Below, piece after piece: positions 59,508 to 64,000 of a DNA stretch of 64,000 nucleotides (its first letter is position 1; the number at the start of each line of letters is the position of its first letter). The notes under the pieces are model-generated. The model did no database searches. It was not told the origin of the DNA and worked only from the letters and a program-made list of their open reading frames with translations. A program made the translations under genes and the position numbers. The stretch is taken from contig NZ_JAPFGY010000006.1 in the NCBI RefSeq assembly GCF_026586795.1, forward strand, positions 1 to 64,000, in the 5' to 3' direction. The DNA comes from Erythrobacter sp. WG. Lineage in GTDB: Bacteria; Pseudomonadota; Alphaproteobacteria; Sphingomonadales; Sphingomonadaceae.

Positions 59508-59933
59508 TCAGGCCTTGGCCCGGGCCGGCGCGGTCTCCTGGGCGAGGAGTTCGCTGGCGATGGTGATGTAGTTGCGCCCGGCGGCCTGCGCGGCGTGGAC
59601 GGCGGCGGTCACGTCCATCGCCTTGCGCGCGCCGGCGAGGCGGATGAGCATCGGCAGGTTGATCCCGGCGATCACCTCGACGCGGCCCGCATCGAGGAGC
59701 GAGATCGCGAGGTTCGACGGGGTGCCGCCGAACAGGTCGGTGAGGATGATGACGCCCGCGCCGCGATCGACCGCGCCGATCGCCTCGGCGATATCGGTGC
59801 GGCGCTGCTCCATGTCGTCATGCGGGCCGATGCACACGGTGACGATCCCGTCCTGCGGGCCGACCACGTGCTCCATGGCCTCGACAAACTGGTCCGCGAG
59901 GCGGCCATGGGTTACCAGGATCAAGCCGATCAT
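59508..59933 (-). CDS. PTS EIIA component, mannose-type fold
   Basis: 141 residues. The phosphoacceptor His9 lies in MIGLILVTHGRLADQF, and the conserved GVIILTDLFGGTPSNLA follows. It takes phosphate from HPr, and in alphaproteobacteria the manX-type EIIA acts in regulation rather than transport. Thirteen bases before the HPr gene. Together with hprK and rapZ it forms a known regulatory cluster. Confidence 0.9.
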   Translation of the reverse strand: MIGLILVTHGRLADQFVEAMEHVVGPQDGIVTVCIGPHDDMEQRRTDIAEAIGAVDRGAGVIILTDLFGGTPSNLAISLLDAGRVEVIAGINLPMLIRLAGARKAMDVTAAVHAAQAAGRNYITIASELLAQETAPARAKA

Positions 59934-60045
59934 GCGTGAAAAAGCGTCCGTTAACTGCCCGCCGGAAGGTGCCTTAGGCGTTTTGACCTGAACCGGCAAT
60001 GTGCCTTTGCTGCGATCCGCGTTCATCGTGCCGTGCCGGGCCGAT
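59934..60045. other. Spacer between rapZ and the EIIA gene
   Basis: 112 bp with no gene. An AT-richer stretch including TTTTGACC and AAAAAGCGTCC on either strand may hold a secondary promoter. No clear -10 is seen. Confidence 0.3.
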
Positions 60046-60966
60046 CTAGCGGCGGTCCCGTTCGACGGCATCGGTCGCCCGCGAGCCCAGGTTGCGGTGG
60101 CGCACCGTGGGCGAAAAACCCGCCTCGCGCAAGGCCTCGGCCATGCACTCGGCGGTGTAGACCGAGCGGTGCCGCCCGCCGGTGCAGCCGAAGGCGACAT
60201 GGACGTAGGGCTTGCCCTGCGCGGCATAGCGCGGGAGCAGCAGCAGCAGGAGATCGCGAATCCGCGCGAAGGCCTCGGCGAAGGCCGGGTCCCGGGCGAT
60301 ATGTTCGCCGACTGCCGGGTCCTGCCCGGTCTGTTTGCGCAAGGCGGGCACCCAGTGCGGGTTGTCGAGAAAGCGCATATCGAAGACGAGGTCGGCAAGC
60401 GGCGGCATCCCGCGTGCGAAGCCGAAGCTCGACAGGGTGAGGGTCAGCGCCGCGGCGCTATCCGCCGGGGCGAACAGCTCGCGCACCCGCGCTTGCAGGT
60501 CGTTGCCGGTCAGCGCGGTGGTGTCGATCATCACCTCGGCCCAGCGGCGCAACGGCTCGAGCAGCTCGCGTTCGGCGGCGATCCCCTCGAGCACCGGGCG
60601 GCCATCGGCCATCGGGTGGCGGCGCCGGGTTTCGTTGAATCGCCGTTCGAGCTCGCCGCCGCTGCAATCGAGGAACAGGAAGCCGAGCGCGATATCGGAT
60701 CGCTGGCTCAGGTCCTTGACCAGCGCGATCACATCGGAGGGCACGAAGCCCCGGGTGCGCGAATCAAAGCCGATCGCGAGCGGCGCGCGCGCCTCGTCGG
60801 GCATGGTGACGAGGCGCTTGAGCAGCCGCACCGGAAAGTTGTCGATGGTCTCCCAGCCCAGGTCCTCGAGCGCGGCGAGCACGGTCGACTTGCCCGCACC
60901 CGCAAGGCCGGTGACGAGCAGCACCTGGCGCGGCTGGTCGGGGGCAGGGGCGGGCGCGGGACTCAT
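60046..60966 (-). CDS. rapZ: RapZ family nucleotide-binding protein
   Basis: 306 residues. An N-terminal P-loop (VTGLAGAGKSTVLAALEDLG, Walker A residues 20-27) and the conserved C-terminal part (DMRFLDNPHWVPALRKQTGQ; HVAFGCTGGRHRSVYTAECM). In E. coli RapZ is an RNA adaptor for small-RNA decay in amino-sugar control. In alphaproteobacteria it lies next to hprK and its role is less clear. 20 bases after hprK. Confidence 0.92.
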   Translation of the reverse strand: MSPAPAPAPDQPRQVLLVTGLAGAGKSTVLAALEDLGWETIDNFPVRLLKRLVTMPDEARAPLAIGFDSRTRGFVPSDVIALVKDLSQRSDIALGFLFLDCSGGELERRFNETRRRHPMADGRPVLEGIAAERELLEPLRRWAEVMIDTTALTGNDLQARVRELFAPADSAAALTLTLSSFGFARGMPPLADLVFDMRFLDNPHWVPALRKQTGQDPAVGEHIARDPAFAEAFARIRDLLLLLLPRYAAQGKPYVHVAFGCTGGRHRSVYTAECMAEALREAGFSPTVRHRNLGSRATDAVERDRR

Positions 60967-60985
60967 CGCCGCTGATTGTGGCGCT

Positions 60986-61441
60986 TCAGGGGTTTGATGA
61001 AAAGAGCCCATGCATGTGCAAGGCCCACAGGGCGCGCTCGGCCGGGGCGATGGTGCCGGGGTCGAAGGCCAGCACGGGCACCGCGATCCCGCTGATGGTG
61101 CGCGTCGGGATCGGCACCTGCGGGAGGCGTTCGCCCGGCGGCCCGCCGAGGCTGAGGATCAGCGCGACCGGGGCGGGCGGCGCGGTAGGCATCTGCGCTA
61201 TGCCCACGCCGTCGACCTCGCAGAGCCCCGCGATATGGGGTGGCGGCGAGGCTATCAGGCGTTCGTGACCGCGCGCGCCTTCGACCGTGAGGGTCACCGC
61301 ATCGTCGCCGATCAGCCCCGCACCGCGCGCGATCAGCGCGAGCGCGAGGCTCGACTTGCCGCATCCGGGGGGGCCTTCGACGAGCAGCGCGCGGCCTTCG
61401 ATGGCGAGCGCGCCGGCCTGGATCACCAGTCCCTCCGTCAC
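60986..61441 (-). CDS. hprK: HPr kinase/phosphorylase, short alphaproteobacterial form
   Basis: 151 residues, only the C-terminal kinase domain: Walker A GPPGCGKS (residues 23-30), LIGDDAVTL (acid pair) and the C-terminal hprK loop. Enzymes of Gram-positives are about 310 residues, and this short form is usual here. It phosphorylates HPr on Ser50. The GTG at 61441 overlaps the ChvG stop (GTGA), which is why it is preferred to the ATG at 61471. Confidence 0.88.
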   Translation of the reverse strand: MTEGLVIQAGALAIEGRALLVEGPPGCGKSSLALALIARGAGLIGDDAVTLTVEGARGHERLIASPPPHIAGLCEVDGVGIAQMPTAPPAPVALILSLGGPPGERLPQVPIPTRTISGIAVPVLAFDPGTIAPAERALWALHMHGLFSSNP

Positions 61442-63012
61442 GGCGCCGCCGGGAGGGTCAGGCGCAGGCACGCGCCGGGCGCGCCGTCGGGCCGCGCATC
61501 GGCGACGAGCGCACCGTCATGCGCCTCGGCAATGGCGCGGCCGATCGCGAGGCCGAGGCCCGAGTGGTTGCCGAAGCTCTCGCCCTCGGGCCGGTCGGAA
61601 TGGAAGCGGCGGAACACCGCCTCGCGGGCATCGGCGGCGATGCCGGGGCCTTCGTCGGTGACCTCGGTGACGACCTGCCGACTGCCGGTGCGGATCGCGA
61701 TGGTGACCGTGCCTTCGGGCGGGGAGAAGGACACCGCGTTGTCGATCAGGTTCTCGGCGACCCGTTCGAGCTGGGTCGGCACGCCCATCACCTTGAGTCG
61801 CGCGCCCGGCGCGGCATCGAGCACCAGCCGGCGTCCGGCGTTGAGGCCCCGGTCCTCGCGGCTGCGGATGAGGTTGGCGAAGAGCTCGGCCATGTCGACC
61901 GTCTCGAGCTTGGCGCGGCTGATCTCGGCATCGACGCGGCTGGCGGCGCTGATCTCGGTCACCAGCCGGTCGATGCGGCGCAAGTCGTGGGTGGCGATGG
62001 CGATCAGCTGGGCGCGCAGGGCCGGGTCCTCGACGCGCGGCAGGGTGTCGATCGCGCTGCGCAAGCTGGCGAGGGGGTTCTTGATCTCGTGCGCGACATC
62101 GGCGGCGAAGCTGTCGACCGCGTCGATCCGCCCGCGCAGCGCGGTCGTCATGTCCGAGACCGCGCGGGCGAGCAGGCCGATCTCGTCGCGGCGCTGCGGC
62201 AGGCGCGGCACCTCGACCTCGCGTTCGCGGCCCTGCTTCACCCGCACCGCCGCGCGGGCGAGCAGGCGCAGCGGCGTGACGATGGTGCGTGCGAGAAACA
62301 GCGAGAGCAGCGCGGAAGCCGCCATCACCAGCAGCACCGCGACGCCCAGCGTCGAGCGCGCGGCGCGCACGCTTTCGGTGATGTCGACCGCATTGCGCAC
62401 CGTCAGCAGGGTCGCGCCCTGGAGGCCGACAGGCACCGCGGCGGTGATCACCGGCGTGCCGTCGACCCAGTCGTAAAGGCGCACTTGGCTGAGGCCGAGC
62501 TCGCGCGCGCGGGCGAGCTCGGGCCAGGCGTCGGCATCCTCGCTTTCGGGCTCCCGGTAATCCTTGACCGGCTCGGCGGCGACGATCGTGTCCACCGTGC
62601 GGTCGAGCCAGCGGGCGAAGCGCTGCTCCCAGTCGTCGTCGGTGATATCGTTGAAGCGGAACGCGGGCTCGGCGAGAGCGAAGCTGTCGGCGGTGAGGCG
62701 CCCGCGGGTGTCGAACAGCCTGAGGCGCATCCGCTGCTCTTTGCCGATCTGGACGAGCAGCGCCTCCTGCCGCGCCCGGCTCGCCCCGGCGAGCGCCTCG
62801 GCGGTGATCTGCGCCTCGATCCGGGCCAGCTTGAAGCGCTCGTTGACGAGCTGCGTGCGGTAGCTGTCGAGGTAGAACAGCCCGCCGCCGAGGAACAGGA
62901 GCGGAAGGATGTTGACCGCAAGGATCCGGGCGGTCAGCGCGAAGCGGCCGCCCCCGCTCAGCTGCTCGCCGCTCCCTGCGGCGCGCCTCACCGCGCCCGG
63001 CGCATCAGCCAT
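61438..63012 (-). CDS. chvG: ChvG-type sensor histidine kinase
   Basis: 524 residues. TM1 near 29-46 ([20 protein letters not shown]), a ~180-residue periplasmic sensor, TM2 near 250-270, HAMP, then the dimerisation box with phosphate-accepting His308 ([15 protein letters not shown]) and ATPase N, G1, G2 boxes ([39 protein letters not shown]). Pairs with the ChvI regulator. ChvG-ChvI senses acid or cell-envelope stress in relatives. The start at 63012 overlaps the regulator stop by 8 bases. Confidence 0.92.
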   Translation of the reverse strand: MADAPGAVRRAAGSGEQLSGGGRFALTARILAVNILPLLFLGGGLFYLDSYRTQLVNERFKLARIEAQITAEALAGASRARQEALLVQIGKEQRMRLRLFDTRGRLTADSFALAEPAFRFNDITDDDWEQRFARWLDRTVDTIVAAEPVKDYREPESEDADAWPELARARELGLSQVRLYDWVDGTPVITAAVPVGLQGATLLTVRNAVDITESVRAARSTLGVAVLLVMAASALLSLFLARTIVTPLRLLARAAVRVKQGREREVEVPRLPQRRDEIGLLARAVSDMTTALRGRIDAVDSFAADVAHEIKNPLASLRSAIDTLPRVEDPALRAQLIAIATHDLRRIDRLVTEISAASRVDAEISRAKLETVDMAELFANLIRSREDRGLNAGRRLVLDAAPGARLKVMGVPTQLERVAENLIDNAVSFSPPEGTVTIAIRTGSRQVVTEVTDEGPGIAADAREAVFRRFHSDRPEGESFGNHSGLGLAIGRAIAEAHDGALVADARPDGAPGACLRLTLPAAP

Positions 63013-63796
63013 CGGTGAAGCTGTAGCCCGCGCCGTAGAGCGTATCGATCGCATCGAAAGCGGGGTCGACCAGCCGGAACTTGCGGCGCATGCGCTTGAT
63101 ATGGCTGTCGACCGTCCGGTCGTCGACGAAGACGTCGTCGGGGTAGGCGGCATCCATCAGCTGGTTGCGGTTCTTGATGACGCCCGGCCGGATCGCCAGC
63201 GCTTCGAGAATCAGGAACTCGGTGACGGTGAGGCTGACCGGCTGGCCGCCCCAGGTGACCTGGTGGCGCGCCGGGTCCATGAACAGGCGCCCGCGGGTGA
63301 GGCTGGCCGGCTGGGGCTCCTCGGGCGCGGCGGCGGCGCCGGTGCCGGCGCCGCCGAGCGGCGCCTCTGCGCGGCGCAGGATGGCGCGGATCCGGGCGAT
63401 CAGCAGGCGCAGGGAGAAGGGCTTGGCGATGTAGTCGTCCGCGCCCAGTTCGAGCCCCGCCTCCTCGTCGCTCTCGTCGTCCTTGCTTGTGAGGAAGATG
63501 ACGGGGAGCGCCGAGGCCGCGCGCAGGCGGCGCAGCAGCTCCATCCCGTCCATCTTGGGCATCTTGATGTCGAAGACGGCAAGGTCGGGCGGATTGTCGA
63601 GCAACGCCTTCAGCGCCGTCTCCCCGTCCGAATAGAGGCGCGTCGCGAAGCCTTCGGCCTGCAAGGCGATCGAGACGGTGGTGAGGATGTTGCGATCATC
63701 GTCGACCAGCGCGATCTGGAGGGCGCGCGGCTGGCCTCCCGCGCCTTCGGGGCTGGAGGGCGCAGGTTCGGCGGCGGTGGGGCTGTCGCTGGCCAT
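63005..63796 (-). CDS. chvI: ChvI-type response regulator
   Basis: 263 residues. Receiver domain with acidic cluster VDDD (residues 31-34), phosphoacceptor Asp76 ([12 protein letters not shown]) and Lys in [10 protein letters not shown], then an OmpR-type winged helix ([36 protein letters not shown]). The ATG at 63796 has AGGAGA close upstream; a longer start at 63823 lacks a ribosome site. First gene of the leftward chvI-chvG-hprK-rapZ-EIIA-HPr cluster. Confidence 0.94.
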   Translation of the reverse strand: MASDSPTAAEPAPSSPEGAGGQPRALQIALVDDDRNILTTVSIALQAEGFATRLYSDGETALKALLDNPPDLAVFDIKMPKMDGMELLRRLRAASALPVIFLTSKDDESDEEAGLELGADDYIAKPFSLRLLIARIRAILRRAEAPLGGAGTGAAAAPEEPQPASLTRGRLFMDPARHQVTWGGQPVSLTVTEFLILEALAIRPGVIKNRNQLMDAAYPDDVFVDDRTVDSHIKRMRRKFRLVDPAFDAIDTLYGAGYSFTDG

Positions 63797-64000
63797 CGTC
63801 TCTCCTCTGGCGCGCGGGTCCATGGCGCGTGGGTAGCCGCTTCGCGAAGGTCCCGCAACGCCGGCGCGGCGGCGCGGCCCGTTGCGACCGCCTTCAGCGG
63901 TTTGACGCAGGGAAAGTCGCGCATTATGGGCGCTTGCAAGGGATCGATCGGCAGACCTGCGGGTAGGACGGCTGAGGTTGCATACGTATGCGCAAGTGCT
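63797..64000. promoter_or_regulatory. Upstream region of chvI (end of window)
   Basis: 204 bp without a gene. A possible rightward promoter TTGACG (63902-63907), 17-bp spacer, TATGGG (63925-63930) would serve a gene beyond the window. The leftward chvI promoter is not evident. Confidence 0.35.

Overview
The window is GC-rich alphaproteobacterial DNA. The best guess is a sphingomonad of the Erythrobacteraceae/Sphingomonadaceae type. The guess rests on base composition, the ChvI-ChvG-HprK-RapZ-EIIA-HPr gene order, the argH / small lipoprotein / lysA order and the intergenic hairpin repeats. No 16S gene is present, so the genus is open.

Left host segment (1-3082): the start of a small secreted Cys-rich protein, purA, a DJ-1/PfpI isonitrile-hydratase-like protein and a YkuD L,D-transpeptidase lipoprotein.

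Transposable prophage (3083-41995, 38,913 bp): a complete Mu-type prophage whose ends can be placed to the base. It starts TG and ends CA, is flanked by the 5-bp duplication GAGGC, and carries matching transposase-binding motifs at the same distance (13-26 bp) from both ends. Layout from the left: end sites L1-L3; a leftward immunity operon (S24-type repressor plus two small genes); an AT-rich divergent operator/promoter region; a tightly overlapping rightward early operon (Cro/Ner-like HTH, ParB-like protein, adenine methyltransferase-like protein, paired LexA-type winged helices, many small proteins, MuA transposase, MuB ATPase, GemA, Mor-like activator); a lysis module (GH24 endolysin, Rz with Rz1 nested in another frame, TraR/DksA finger, holin candidate); Mu-type packaging genes (gp25-gp28 equivalents); an HK97-type head (a portal fused to a Mu F domain, prohead protease, major capsid); a siphovirus tail (connectors, tail tube, frameshifted chaperone pair, tape measure, a gene-transfer-agent-like tail tip, a 1885-residue tip/fibre protein); and a right-end accessory block (Gam, Dam-type methylase, a lower-GC zinc-motif gene). 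It is a mosaic: Mu replication and packaging, HK97 head, long non-contractile tail. All core genes look intact.

Right host segment (42001-64000): a winged-helix gene behind a LexA-box promoter; a siroheme-synthase-like gene containing a perfect 16-bp parS site (the replication origin may be near); lysA, a small lipoprotein and argH; a TlpA thioredoxin; psd; an atypical SDR; tRNA-Val(UAC); a GNAT; an asparaginase; a membrane protein; an MDR oxidoreductase; truA and fmt; recR, a zinc-ribbon protein and def; rmuC; a DUF3291-like protein; a TrmH-family methyltransferase; and a leftward regulatory cluster reading chvI-chvG-hprK-rapZ-EIIA-HPr.

The less expected items are the exact prophage ends, a near-identical palindrome ahead of the lysis and capsid genes, a cassette running against the head genes, the portal-MuF fusion, the chaperone frameshift, and the parS and LexA sites in the flanking host DNA.
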